DNA of 64,000 nucleotides from Acidovorax temperans (GTDB taxonomy: Bacteria > Pseudomonadota > Gammaproteobacteria > Burkholderiales > Burkholderiaceae_C). The position numbers were made by a program, and so were the translations under genes. Shown here one piece after another: positions 39,500-48,258 of this stretch (the stretch's first letter is position 1; every line of letters starts with the position of its first letter). The notes under the pieces are model-generated. The model was not told the origin of the DNA, ran no database searches, and saw only the letters and a program-made list of their open reading frames with translations. The stretch is taken from assembly GCF_006716905.1 (NCBI RefSeq), contig NZ_VFPV01000001.1, positions 1,366,001 to 1,430,000 of the forward strand, read 5' to 3'.

Positions 39500-40821
39500 T
39501 CCTTGTTTGCAGGCAGGGTGGTCGTGGATTCGGATGCGCCGATCACGCGATCCATGTCCGCCGCCGCGCGGTGCGCATCGGCGAGCGCCTTGAGGTACTG
39601 GGACTTGGCGGCAAAGTAGGTGCGTTGCGCGTCCAGCACTTCCAGGTAGTTGAACTTGCCGTAACCAAAGCCCACGGTGGCCGCGTCATAGGCGCTCTTG
39701 GCCCCTGGCAGCACCTCTCGCTGCAATATGTCGATCTCGCCGCGAACCGACGCCAGCCGTTCGCGGGCTTGCAGCACCTCCGTGCTCAGGCGCACGTTCA
39801 GCGCCTGGAGTTCGTCCCGCGCCTTGTCTTCGCGCTTCAACGCTTCCAGCAAGTTGCCCTGATTGCGGTCGAACAAAGGCAGCGGCACGGAAACACCAAG
39901 CATCAACTGATTGCGTGCAAGCTCGTACGGGCGCTTCACGCCCAGGCTGACCGTGACGTCGGGCGTCTGCTTGCTGCGCTCCACGTCGGCCAGCGACCGG
40001 CGACGTTCGATCTCCAACTGCGCCCGGCGCAGTGCCGAAGAGGCCGACAGGCGCTGCTGGATGTCATCCAGCGAAGGGACGTTGGGAAGATCATCCACGC
40101 TGCCCGCTACCTGGGTGAAACGCGGCGGGTTGGCCCCGAGCAAACTAGCCAGCCGCGCGCGGGCACTGCGTTGTTCGCTCTGCGCCTGTGCCAGTTCAAC
40201 CCGCACGCCGGCTTCGGCCACCCGAGCCTTGGTTTCTTCGACCGGGGACACCTTGCCCGCCGTCACGCGCTTGGCAACGGCATCCGTCGCTTGCCTGGCC
40301 AGGTCAACGCTGTCCTGGGCTAAGGCCGTGCGATCCTGGGCGGCCAGCGCCTCAAAGAAGGCGGCAACCACAGCGGCGCGAATTTCGACGCGCCGCGTGT
40401 TCAGTTCTTCAACTGCGACGTCACGCCCTCGCTCTGCCGCGGCAATGCGGGCAGCGCGCTTGCCCCCCAGCTCGATGGGCAGATTGATCTGGACGCTTTG
40501 CGTGCGGGTTGGCGTGCGTTGGTCTTCGAGCGAGTACGCCAGCTCGGGATTAGGACGTACTCGTCCCTGAATTACCTGGCCCTCCACGGCCTCGATCTCC
40601 CGTTGGGCGACAGTCAGGTCAAGATTCGCCTCCAAAGCCAGCGCGACGGCCTTTTGCAGGGTCAGGGGCGTTGCTGCTTCAATCTGCTCTACGCCGTTGG
40701 CGCTCTGCCCAAGAGCTGGTGCCGTCGGCAATAACTGAGCGAAAGCCGTCCCCGTCATGAGCGCAAGGAGCAAGCCTGCCGCAACCGCCCTCGCGTTGTA
40801 ATTGTGAATATCCTTCAGCAT
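39496..40821 (-). CDS. czcC: CzcC outer-membrane channel
   Basis: TolC-like outer-membrane factor of 441 residues with a signal peptide ending GTAFAQ. The two repeated halves of the OEP fold are visible (LTVAQREIEAVEGQVIQGRV early; NQGNLLEALKREDKARDELQ late), with long helices. The ATG at 40819-40821 gives the proper signal peptide. Upstream of czcB with a four-base overlap, so czcC and czcB are coupled. Confidence 0.92.
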   Translation of the reverse strand: MLKDIHNYNARAVAAGLLLALMTGTAFAQLLPTAPALGQSANGVEQIEAATPLTLQKAVALALEANLDLTVAQREIEAVEGQVIQGRVRPNPELAYSLEDQRTPTRTQSVQINLPIELGGKRAARIAAAERGRDVAVEELNTRRVEIRAAVVAAFFEALAAQDRTALAQDSVDLARQATDAVAKRVTAGKVSPVEETKARVAEAGVRVELAQAQSEQRSARARLASLLGANPPRFTQVAGSVDDLPNVPSLDDIQQRLSASSALRRAQLEIERRRSLADVERSKQTPDVTVSLGVKRPYELARNQLMLGVSVPLPLFDRNQGNLLEALKREDKARDELQALNVRLSTEVLQARERLASVRGEIDILQREVLPGAKSAYDAATVGFGYGKFNYLEVLDAQRTYFAAKSQYLKALADAHRAAADMDRVIGASESTTTLPANKE

Positions 40822-40987
40822 CCGATTCTCCAGTGATTTGAAATACACAAGGGAATCGGCGGGGGGCAATCCAGATGATCGCCAGCAACGTCATCACATC
40901 AGCCGCGCGAAGCCGGCTGGATACCGTAGCGCGCCATGCGCGACGGCAGGGGTGAGGACGAAGGGAAAGGAACGCGCTCCCCGCCGA

Positions 40988-41341
40988 TCAGGCGAGGACA
41001 CGCCACTGAGGGCGCTCTAAACGTTCAGGTGGAGGCGCAGCAAGGTGCTCCGGGGGATACCCCGTAACCAGGGACGGGCTGACTGGCGACGCCAGCTTCA
41101 CATCCCCTGACAAGACCGAGAAGCACCCGGCATGACAGGACGCGCAATCAGGATCGCCACCCAGGGTCTTGGCCGGATCAGGGCTGGCATCCTTGCCGTC
41201 GGCCGCCTTGTGCTGATGCGCGTGGTGGCCGAAGTGCTTGGCCGCAGCCCCGGTTTCATGCTGGCAATAGCTGGCCGCTGCCGCCCAACTGAATTGAAGC
41301 GGCAAGAACACCAGCAAGACGATGGCCAGCCATTTGCGCAT
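40988..41341 (-). CDS. czcI: CzcI-like small periplasmic metal-response protein
   Basis: Exported protein of 117 residues. The signal peptide (WLAIVLLVFLPLQFSWA) is followed by ASYCQHETGAAAKHFGHHAH and CASCHAGC, rich in His and Cys, as in the CzcI family that precedes czcCBA in Cupriavidus. In that genus CzcI modulates efflux-gene expression. It lies 166 bases before czcC on the same strand. Confidence 0.82.
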   Translation of the reverse strand: MRKWLAIVLLVFLPLQFSWAAAASYCQHETGAAAKHFGHHAHQHKAADGKDASPDPAKTLGGDPDCASCHAGCFSVLSGDVKLASPVSPSLVTGYPPEHLAAPPPERLERPQWRVLA

Positions 41342-41352
41342 AGGGGTAACAG

Positions 41353-41365
41353 TGTAGCAGCTACA
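41353..41365. promoter_or_regulatory. Palindrome just upstream of czcI
   Basis: TGTAGCAGCTACA is a perfect 6-1-6 palindrome, 12 bases before the czcI start. It is placed like a repressor or response-regulator site, but no regulator pair is intact nearby, so its role is open. Confidence 0.35.
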
Positions 41366-41501
41366 TGCTTTACTTTGCCACTCCTCGCTGCTTGGGTTTT
41401 CTCAGAGCCCCGTGCGCGTAGCGTGCCTCCTCTCAGGTTCATCCTGCATCAAATCAGAGCCGCTTCGATATTCGGCGAGTTGTGGCCGCTTTGACGACTG
41501 A

Positions 41502-42209
41502 GGCGACACGAGGGGGCGCCACAGCGCAGGGTACGGGCAACTGGAAGCCTTCAATGCTGATGTTGCGCATGAACTGTTCACGCCGTTGGCGACGTTGATG
41601 GGGGGCACTGAAGTTGCTTTGCGCAAAGCACGCGATGCCGACACGTTGCGAGATGTGTTGGGCTCGCACCTCGAAGATCTCCAGCGCATGTCGATGATCG
41701 TGCAGGACATGCTCTTTCTGTCGCAAGCCGACCGTGGGGCTGAGGCCCGCCGCGAGCATGTCGCCTGTCTGGCCGGCGTTGCGCGCGCGGTGGTGGAATT
41801 GCACGAGGCGGCCATTGAAGAGGCCGGGCTGAAGGTTCGTATCGACGGCGATGCCACCGGCTTGGCCGATGTGCGCCTGTTGCAGCGCGCGCTATCCAAC
41901 CTGATCGGCAACGCAACCCGACACGCGCATCCGCACAGCACCGTTGTCGTGCAAATCGACCGGCTGGACGGCGAGATCGCCCTGCGGGTGGTGAACGAGG
42001 GGCAGACGATTTCAGCCGAGCATTTGCCCAATCTGTTCAACCGCTTCTACCGGGCAGATGCGGCGCGGTCGGATGCCGCCCGCAATCATGGACTGGGCTT
42101 GGCCATCGTGGCTGCCATCGCCCGCATGCACGGAGGGCGGACGATGGTCGATTCGAGCAACGGCATCACGTCTATCGGGCTCATGGTGCCCACCCCGCGC
42201 GCGCAATAG
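41502..42209 (+). pseudogene. Heavy-metal sensor histidine kinase, N-terminally truncated remnant
   Basis: The frame is open from 41502 after an in-frame stop and encodes only the catalytic core of a CzcS/CusS-like kinase: the phosphoacceptor box FNADVAHELFTPLATL, then LSNLIGNATRHA (N box), and HGLGLAIVAAIARMHGG (G box). The sensor, membrane segments and HAMP domain (some 250 residues) are missing, and there is no good start before the H box. The H box itself reads HELFTP where HELRTP is usual. No response-regulator gene is adjacent. I read it as a remnant of a czcRS/cusRS pair cut by a rearrangement. Confidence 0.8.
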
Positions 42210-42244
42210 TCAACGGATCGGGCACCACCAACAGACTGGCTCCA

Positions 42245-42937
42245 CTAGCCAATTACTTCTTCCAGCAGGAGAAGCGCCAGAAAGCCGACAAAGAACATCG
42301 CCGTCACCCAGGGGCGATCTGGCGTTTCGTGTGCTTCGATCAGCAGTTCTTCGGTCACGAGGTAGAGCAACGCAATCAGACCAAACGCGAAGAAGCCAGT
42401 CAGAAGAGGGTTGGGCAACAGCGCCACCGGCGCTCCAAGCAAGGCCCCGATCGGCAGCAAGAGCACGAGCGCGGCCGTGATCCAGACGACCCTGGCACGG
42501 GAGCGAACGCTCTCGCCGAGTTCCGTGGCCACTGTCAATCCCAGGAACAGAACCTCGATGGTCAGGGCGATGGTCAGAAGCAAGCCGACCTTTGGGCCAG
42601 CCGCAAACCCGATACCAAGCACCAAGCCATCAATCAGGATGTCGATGCCGATCACGGTCAGGAGACCGGCCGGCCCCTTCGCCAACGCTTCCAGATGCTT
42701 CACCAGCAGCATGGTGGCGACGCCGATTCCGCCGCCGATCATCGTCGCCCAAGGCGAGGCCCGGTGCATGATGTCGGGCAAGATTTCGCCGGCCGCCGCC
42801 GCGAACACGACGCCAGCGGCGAAATGCTGAATCGCGCTGACCAGTGTTGGCCCCGGCCGCACGTTCACCGCGACCGCAGCTCCGATGATGGCGGCCGCTG
42901 CCGGGATCAAGGTGTAGATCCAGGCCGAGATCACCAT
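42245..42937 (-). CDS. ZIP-family metal transporter
   Basis: Polytopic inner-membrane protein of 230 residues with seven or eight hydrophobic segments. HFAAGVVFAAAAGEILPDIM and the later IDILIDGLVLGIGFAAG and TEELLIEAHE carry the polar/acidic residues expected in ZIP transport helices. ZIP proteins generally move divalent metals into the cytosol. It starts three bases after the zinc-ribbon gene and is probably in the cadA operon. Confidence 0.8.
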   Translation of the reverse strand: MVISAWIYTLIPAAAAIIGAAVAVNVRPGPTLVSAIQHFAAGVVFAAAAGEILPDIMHRASPWATMIGGGIGVATMLLVKHLEALAKGPAGLLTVIGIDILIDGLVLGIGFAAGPKVGLLLTIALTIEVLFLGLTVATELGESVRSRARVVWITAALVLLLPIGALLGAPVALLPNPLLTGFFAFGLIALLYLVTEELLIEAHETPDRPWVTAMFFVGFLALLLLEEVIG

Positions 42938-42940
42938 GAC

Positions 42941-43252
42941 TTAAGTTACCGCGTTGCCGCACTGAGCACAGAATTTCGCGCCGATCGGAATGACGCTACT
43001 GCACTTCGTGCACGACGCTGGCACCAGCGATGTCCCGCACTGGCCGCAAAAGCGAGCGCCGTTCGGATTGATCGCTTTGCATTGCGGGCAAGTGATGCCG
43101 CTGGCCGAAGGCGCCGGATTGCGCCCCCAGTCGTGACTGCTGGGGCCACCGTGGCCATGGCTACTGCCATGCCCGTGGGAGCCGCCATGCCCCCCGCCGT
43201 GGCCGCCGCCATGCCCACCAAAAATTCGATCCAGGATTCCCATTTTCAACAC
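42941..43252 (-). CDS. Gly/His-rich double zinc-ribbon protein
   Basis: Protein of 103 residues. The first third (about residues 13-40) is built of Gly, His and Ser (GGHGGGHGGGHGGSHGHGSS). The rest holds two zinc ribbons: CPQCKAINPNGARFCGQCG and CTKCSSVIPIGAKFCAQCG. No membrane segment or signal peptide is evident, so a cytosolic metal-binding role is likely. It lies 13 bases after cadA and three before the ZIP gene. A start at 43243 (MGILDRIFGG) is equally possible. Function unknown. Confidence 0.75.
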   Translation of the reverse strand: MLKMGILDRIFGGHGGGHGGGHGGSHGHGSSHGHGGPSSHDWGRNPAPSASGITCPQCKAINPNGARFCGQCGTSLVPASCTKCSSVIPIGAKFCAQCGNAVT

Positions 43253-43265
43253 TCCATATTCGGTT

Positions 43266-45704
43266 TTACTGACCCGCCTGCTGCCTGAGCAGCCTCAGCC
43301 CGTTGAAGACCACCAGCAAGCTCGCCCCCATGTCGGCGAACACGGCCATCCACATGGAGGCATCGTCGAAGATCGCCAGCAGCAGGAACACTAGCTTGAT
43401 GCCCAGCGCGAGCGCGATGTTCTGCCATAGCACGGCGTGGGTGCGCCTGGACAGCCGGATCGTTTCGGGCAGGCGGCGTAGGTCGTCGTTCATGACCACC
43501 ACGTCGGCGGCCTCCATCGCGGTGTGGGTGCCCGCGCCGCCCATAGCGAAGCCGATGTCAGCCTTCGCCAGCGCGGGGGCGTCGTTGATGCCGTCGCCGG
43601 TCATCGCCGTGACGCCCATGCGCTGCTGAAGCTCGCCGATGGCCTGCAACTTGTCCTCGGGCAGCAGGTTGCCACGCACCTCGGCGATGCCCGCCTGGGT
43701 GCCGACGGTTTGCGCCGTCGCCAGGTTATCGCCCGTCAACATCACCGGCGTCACGCCCAATGCCTTCAGGTCGGCCACGGCCTGCGCGGATGAGGATTTG
43801 ATGGTGTCGGCTACTGCACAGATGGCCATGACCCGTTCGCTGCTGGCCAACAACGTGACGGTGCGGCCAGCTTGCTCATGCACTGCAAGGCGGGCTTCGA
43901 GGTCAGCCGAACACTGCCCGCGCTCTTCAATCCAGCGGTGGTTAGCCAGCACATAGGTATGGCCGTCGATCACCCCCTGCACGCCGCGCCCGGCAACAGC
44001 CTGAAACTCATCCACTTCTTGCGTGGCGGACGACACGCCATCTGCGATGGCCTTGGACACTGGATGATCCGACCGCGCTGCGAGGCTCTTGGCCAGCCCC
44101 TCCAGGGCTTGTTGGCCGAGTCCTGTGTCCACGGGCTCGAAGGCCACCAGCTTGGGCTTGCCTTCGGTGATGGTGCCGGTCTTGTCCAGCGCCACGGCCT
44201 TGATCTTGCGCGCCTCTTCCAGGTACACACCACCTTTGATCAGGATGCCTCGCCGCGCCCCAGCGGCCAAACCGCTGACGACGGTGACGGGCGTGGAAAT
44301 CACCAAGGCGCAAGGGCAGGCGATGACCAGCAGCACCAGGGCCTTGTAGGCGGCCTGCATCCAGGTCAGCCCCATGAGCCAGGGCGCCAACAACGCAACG
44401 GCAACGGCCAGGACGAACACCGCAGGCGTGTAGACGGCGGCAAAGCGATCCACGAAACGCTGCGTGGGCGCACGGGAAGACTGGGCCTGCTCAACGGCGT
44501 GGATGATGCGCGCCAGCGTGCTGTCGGACGCGGGGGCCGTGACACGGATTTCCAACGCCGCAGCCTGATTGATGGTGCCGGCGAAGACTTCATCGCCGGG
44601 GCTCTTGTCCACCGGCAAGCTTTCGCCGGTCACGGGGGACTGGTCAATAGCGCTCTGACCTAGGCTCACGATGCCATCCAGCGGAACGCGCTCGCCAGGG
44701 CGAATACGCACGGTCATGCCCACAGTGACTTCCTTGACTCCCATGCGCACCCAATTGCCATCGTCTTGACGCACTTCAGCTTGCTCCGGCGCGAGCGCCA
44801 GCAGGCTCTTGATGGCGCCGCGCGCCCGATCCACGGCGCGGGCCTCGATGGCTTCCGCAATCGCATATAGGGCCATCACCATCGCCGCTTCGGGCCACTG
44901 GCCGATCAGGAAAGCGCCGGTCACGGCCACGGTCATCAGGGCATTGATGTTCAAGCGGCCCTGCCGCAGTGCAGCCAGCCCCTTGCCGTAAACCGAGAAA
45001 CCCGACAGCGCGATGGCCGCCGCGGCCAGCGCCATTCCCAGCGCCTTGACAGGTACGCTGTCTGGAAAGGCGAATGCCAAGCCCTCGGCCGCCACAGCCA
45101 ACCCCAGGGCGCCCAGCGACTTGCCCCATGTCGTCCAGAAGCCCGTTGGCGAGGCAACCGCAGCAGCCGACGAGCCTGTGTCGCCAAGAGGTTCCGGCTT
45201 GAAGCCTGCCTTGCGGATTGCGTCTAGCGCCTGCTGCAAGACAGGATCATCGGCGGCAATGGCCAACTCGCGTTCGCCCAGATTGAATTGCAGGCTACGA
45301 ATTCCCGCCATGCCGTCCAACGCCCGGCGGATTTCCGACTCCTCCGAGGCACAGTCCATATTCGCAATGCGGAAGCGCTGGACATTCTTCGCGCCGAGGG
45401 GTTCTGGCTTGAAACCCGCTTTGCGGATCGCTTCTAGGGCCTCGGGCAGCGCGTGGTCATCGGCGGCAATGGCAAGCTCTCGATCCCCCAGGTTGAATCG
45501 CAGGCTGCGAATCCCCGCCATGCCTTCCAGCGCCCGGCGGATTTCCGACTCCTCTGAGGCACAGTCCATGTTTTCTATGCGAAAGCGTTGCGGCCCAATA
45601 GTCGTTGCATCAGACGCTGTTGGCTCGGGCGCCACAGGCACTGTTGCACAGCCACTCCCGCAGCAGGCAGCGTCGGCGTGTTGGCGTTGGTGGGCAGAGT
45701 TCAT
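43266..45704 (-). CDS. cadA: Cd/Zn/Pb-exporting P1B-type ATPase
   Basis: Inner-membrane metal pump of 812 residues. Two tandem N-terminal metal-binding domains (residues 40-109 and 110-177) each have NMDCASEESEIRRAL. The catalytic signatures are CPCALVIST in the transport helix, the phosphorylation loop DKTGTITEGKPK, and MTGDGINDAPALAKADIG; the HP dipeptide occurs in ARSDHPVSKAIA. AAGAWS-type energy motif is not asserted. The CPC motif and MDCxxEE domains fit the Zn/Cd/Pb group. The N-terminus is His/Cys-containing (HADAACCGSGC). AAGGAG lies seven bases before the ATG. Divergent from cadR. Confidence 0.95.
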   Translation of the reverse strand: MNSAHQRQHADAACCGSGCATVPVAPEPTASDATTIGPQRFRIENMDCASEESEIRRALEGMAGIRSLRFNLGDRELAIAADDHALPEALEAIRKAGFKPEPLGAKNVQRFRIANMDCASEESEIRRALDGMAGIRSLQFNLGERELAIAADDPVLQQALDAIRKAGFKPEPLGDTGSSAAAVASPTGFWTTWGKSLGALGLAVAAEGLAFAFPDSVPVKALGMALAAAAIALSGFSVYGKGLAALRQGRLNINALMTVAVTGAFLIGQWPEAAMVMALYAIAEAIEARAVDRARGAIKSLLALAPEQAEVRQDDGNWVRMGVKEVTVGMTVRIRPGERVPLDGIVSLGQSAIDQSPVTGESLPVDKSPGDEVFAGTINQAAALEIRVTAPASDSTLARIIHAVEQAQSSRAPTQRFVDRFAAVYTPAVFVLAVAVALLAPWLMGLTWMQAAYKALVLLVIACPCALVISTPVTVVSGLAAGARRGILIKGGVYLEEARKIKAVALDKTGTITEGKPKLVAFEPVDTGLGQQALEGLAKSLAARSDHPVSKAIADGVSSATQEVDEFQAVAGRGVQGVIDGHTYVLANHRWIEERGQCSADLEARLAVHEQAGRTVTLLASSERVMAICAVADTIKSSSAQAVADLKALGVTPVMLTGDNLATAQTVGTQAGIAEVRGNLLPEDKLQAIGELQQRMGVTAMTGDGINDAPALAKADIGFAMGGAGTHTAMEAADVVVMNDDLRRLPETIRLSRRTHAVLWQNIALALGIKLVFLLLAIFDDASMWMAVFADMGASLLVVFNGLRLLRQQAGQ
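45174..45587 (-). repeat. Tandem duplication of the metal-binding domain in cadA
   Basis: Two consecutive 210-bp units encode nearly identical HMA domains; 56 or so of 68 aligned residues match, including NMDCASEESEIRRAL, GMAGIRSL, RELAIAADD and AIRKAGFKPEPLG. The similarity points to a recent internal duplication. Confidence 0.8.
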
Positions 45705-45725
45705 GAAATTCTCCTTTTCAGTCAG

Positions 45726-45756
45726 ATTGGAAACCCTGTACCCACTACAGAGTCAA
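45726..45756 (-). promoter_or_regulatory. MerR-type cadA promoter and operator
   Basis: On the minus strand, TTGACT (45756-45751) and TCCAAT (45731-45726) are separated by 19 bases, the long spacing typical of MerR-family promoters. The spacer holds the dyad ACCCTGTA, five bases, TACAGAGT (45733-45753 on the plus strand). This is expected to be bound and twisted by the CadR-like regulator at metal excess. Confidence 0.75.
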
Positions 45757-45807
45757 GCGCCTACAATGAGCCTTGGAGAAAAACCCGCGACCGCTGAAGA
45801 TGAACTC

Positions 45808-46263
45808 ATGAAAATCGGCGAACTGGCTAAGGCCGCACATACCCAGGTAGAGACGATCCGGTACTACGAGCGTGAAGGCTTGCTACCCGAAACGGCCCGT
45901 ACGGATGGCAACTACCGCATGTACGCAGAAGAACACGTTGACCGGCTGTCCTTCATCCGGCACTGCCGGGGGTTGGACATGACGCTGGATGAAATCCGGG
46001 TTCTGTTGCGCTTCAAGGATGCACCGCACGAGAACTGCGCCCAGGTGAACGACCTGCTCGACGAGCACATCGACCATGTGGCTACCCGCATCAAGGAATT
46101 GAAAGCGTTGGAACGACAGCTCAAGACCTTGCGGGAACGCTGCCGTGAATCCCAGCAGGCCAGCCAGTGCGGCATCTTGACCGAGCTGTCCTCAGCATCG
46201 CGCCATCTGCACGAACCGGCGACGCGCAGGGGCCATGTTCATGGGGCACATAGCCTCAAGTGA
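45808..46263 (+). CDS. cadR: MerR-family Cd/Pb-responsive regulator
   Basis: Activator of 151 residues. The N-terminal winged helix reads MKIGELAKAAHTQVETIRYY, followed by EREGLLPETARTDGNYRMYA; the effector region has the conserved CAQV cysteine and the CRESQQASQCG pair, and the tail is His-rich (HVHGAHS), all usual in CadR/PbrR proteins. It is divergent from cadA, with the operator between. An in-frame start at 45766 would add 14 residues; the ATG at 45808 gives the standard MerR N-terminus. It ends one base before the relaxase gene end. Confidence 0.9.
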   Translation: MKIGELAKAAHTQVETIRYYEREGLLPETARTDGNYRMYAEEHVDRLSFIRHCRGLDMTLDEIRVLLRFKDAPHENCAQVNDLLDEHIDHVATRIKELKALERQLKTLRERCRESQQASQCGILTELSSASRHLHEPATRRGHVHGAHSLK

Positions 46264-48258
46264 CTAGCCCAAAGAAACCCCAAGCCGACGCCCGATTTCC
46301 CATGAGGTCGTTCCGCCACGCACTGTCGCCGCAAGCGGCTGCCCCAACCGCTGCTCGATCACTGGCCTCCACGGTACCAGGCTGAAGCCCATGCCGTCGT
46401 CCAGCATCGCATACCGACCGCTGGCGAGCATGAGGCTGCGGCGGTAGATGCCGGCCACGCGCTGGCCGTCGGCCACCGGGCGGTGCTCCAGGCCGGTTTC
46501 GGCGGCGATGTCCTTGGCGGCCTGCGCCAGCTCGCGGCTGCGCAGCGTGCCCAGCAGGTTTCGGGCGAGGATCACGCGCTGCCCGCGCCGCTCGGCCAGT
46601 CCCTGTTCGGCCAGGAAGTCGGCGCGCTGCTGCATCGCCTGCTTGGCCTCGCCGCCAAAGCCGAGGTCGCCCAGGCCCGAGCCGCCGCCGATCAGTTGCT
46701 GGTCGAGCCAGGTAGCCCCGATGACGCGGGCCTGCCGCTCGATGGGCAGGTGCGATTTCAGTTCCACGGCCACGCCGCCCAGGCGCTGCGCGTCGTACTG
46801 ATGGCCACGCTCGGGCAGATCGTCCGGCACCTTCCATAGCCCTTCGGCCACGCGCTCCACGATGCCGGCGCGGCGCAGGGCTTCGAGTCGGCGGATGTGG
46901 GCCGCGACGACTTCCTGCGGATCACGGCCCGGCACGGCCTGACCCTGCGCGACGGCCAGGTGATGGTCGGTGCGGTATAGGCCGCCGCTCGCCAGTGCGG
47001 TGATGTTCTTGTCGGCTGCGCGCACGTCGGCCGATCCCTTCACCTCCACTACGGCGCCGGCCGGATAGTTCGCCAGTTCATCGTGTGCGTTGAGCGCGAC
47101 GTAGTGGGCCTTGCCGTCCACGCCGTCGATGACCAGATAGCCCCGGTCGCGCAGCTCGTCGGCCAGCCCCTTCGCTGCCACGCGGCCGAGAATGGTTCGG
47201 CCATCGTCTCCCGGCTCGAACACCGCCAGCTCGCGCGGCTCGCCGCGCATGGCCCGCCGCATGGTGCGGATGATGTCGCCACGCTCGCCCAGGGCGCACA
47301 GGGTCTTTTCCGCGTCGGCATGGACGGCCCAGGTGCCCGGCTGCATCTCGTCGGCCAGGCCCAGGCGCTGCAAGCGTTGCAGTCGGCCGATCAACAGCAG
47401 GCGTTGGCGTTGCAGCTTCGGTTCGTTGAAGCGTTCGATCTGCACTCTGCCGTCTTCGCCGGCCTCTCGTTGCAGCGTCCGATCCAGACTCGTCCACCGC
47501 TCCTGCTCCACCTCGCGCTGCAAGGTCTGCTGGATCTCCAATTCGGTGCGTGGCCCCAGCCATTCGGTTGCCAGCTCGGATGCTCGATGGCGGAAGCCAT
47601 CGGCGATGTAGTCGCCCGCGATGATGAGGTCTTTGCCCGTGTCGTCGCGTCCGCGCACGATCAGATGGGTGTGCGGGTTGTCGGTGTTCCAGTGATCGAC
47701 CGCCACCCATTCCAGCCGCGTGCCCAGGTCGGCTTCCATGCGGCCCATCAGATGCCGCGTGTAGGTGCGCAGGTCTTCCAGTTCCGTGCCATCCTCTGGC
47801 GAAACGATGAAGCGGAAGTGGTGCCGATCATCGGCACAGCGTTCCTTGAAGGCATCAAGATCGGCTTCGTCGGTCTGCGGCCCGTAAGCCCGGCCCGGTT
47901 CACCGTCCCGGCCCACGCCGTCGCGCTCGATGTAGCGCAGGTGCTTGGCGAGCGACTGCGGACTGGCCCGCTGCTGGTTCACCAGCAAGGTCTTGATGGT
48001 CACGCGCCGCGACATGGGCGTGAGCTTCGCCCCCGCGAAGCGCGCCGCCGTATGCCCACGCCCCAGGCGCGAGCCGGGTCGCTGGCCAGTGGTCTTGCTG
48101 CCACCAGTCGATGCCGGACGGCGCACCGAGGACTTGCCGCTGCTGGCTTTGCCCGCCTGCTTGAGCACCTTGGAAACGAAGCTCTGGCCCTGGCTCTTGC
48201 CCCGGTTCTTCGGAGCGCTGGGACGGATGCGGAAATCATCGTCGCGGCGGTCGGTCAT
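46264..48258 (-). CDS. Relaxase (VirD2-like, DUF3363)
   Basis: Transfer initiator of 664 residues that nicks at oriT and stays bound to the strand. The N-terminal part has KHLRYIERDG and the metal-binding histidines in WNTDNPHTHLIVRG; a candidate catalytic Tyr is in LRTYTRHLMG or the LRYIERDG motif. The remainder is the DUF3363 region (from about residue 250). The ATG at 48256-48258 gives the Arg/Lys-rich N-terminus usual in this family; the frame extends upstream through GC-rich intergenic DNA without coding character. Convergent with cadR. Confidence 0.9.
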   Translation of the reverse strand: MTDRRDDDFRIRPSAPKNRGKSQGQSFVSKVLKQAGKASSGKSSVRRPASTGGSKTTGQRPGSRLGRGHTAARFAGAKLTPMSRRVTIKTLLVNQQRASPQSLAKHLRYIERDGVGRDGEPGRAYGPQTDEADLDAFKERCADDRHHFRFIVSPEDGTELEDLRTYTRHLMGRMEADLGTRLEWVAVDHWNTDNPHTHLIVRGRDDTGKDLIIAGDYIADGFRHRASELATEWLGPRTELEIQQTLQREVEQERWTSLDRTLQREAGEDGRVQIERFNEPKLQRQRLLLIGRLQRLQRLGLADEMQPGTWAVHADAEKTLCALGERGDIIRTMRRAMRGEPRELAVFEPGDDGRTILGRVAAKGLADELRDRGYLVIDGVDGKAHYVALNAHDELANYPAGAVVEVKGSADVRAADKNITALASGGLYRTDHHLAVAQGQAVPGRDPQEVVAAHIRRLEALRRAGIVERVAEGLWKVPDDLPERGHQYDAQRLGGVAVELKSHLPIERQARVIGATWLDQQLIGGGSGLGDLGFGGEAKQAMQQRADFLAEQGLAERRGQRVILARNLLGTLRSRELAQAAKDIAAETGLEHRPVADGQRVAGIYRRSLMLASGRYAMLDDGMGFSLVPWRPVIEQRLGQPLAATVRGGTTSWEIGRRLGVSLG

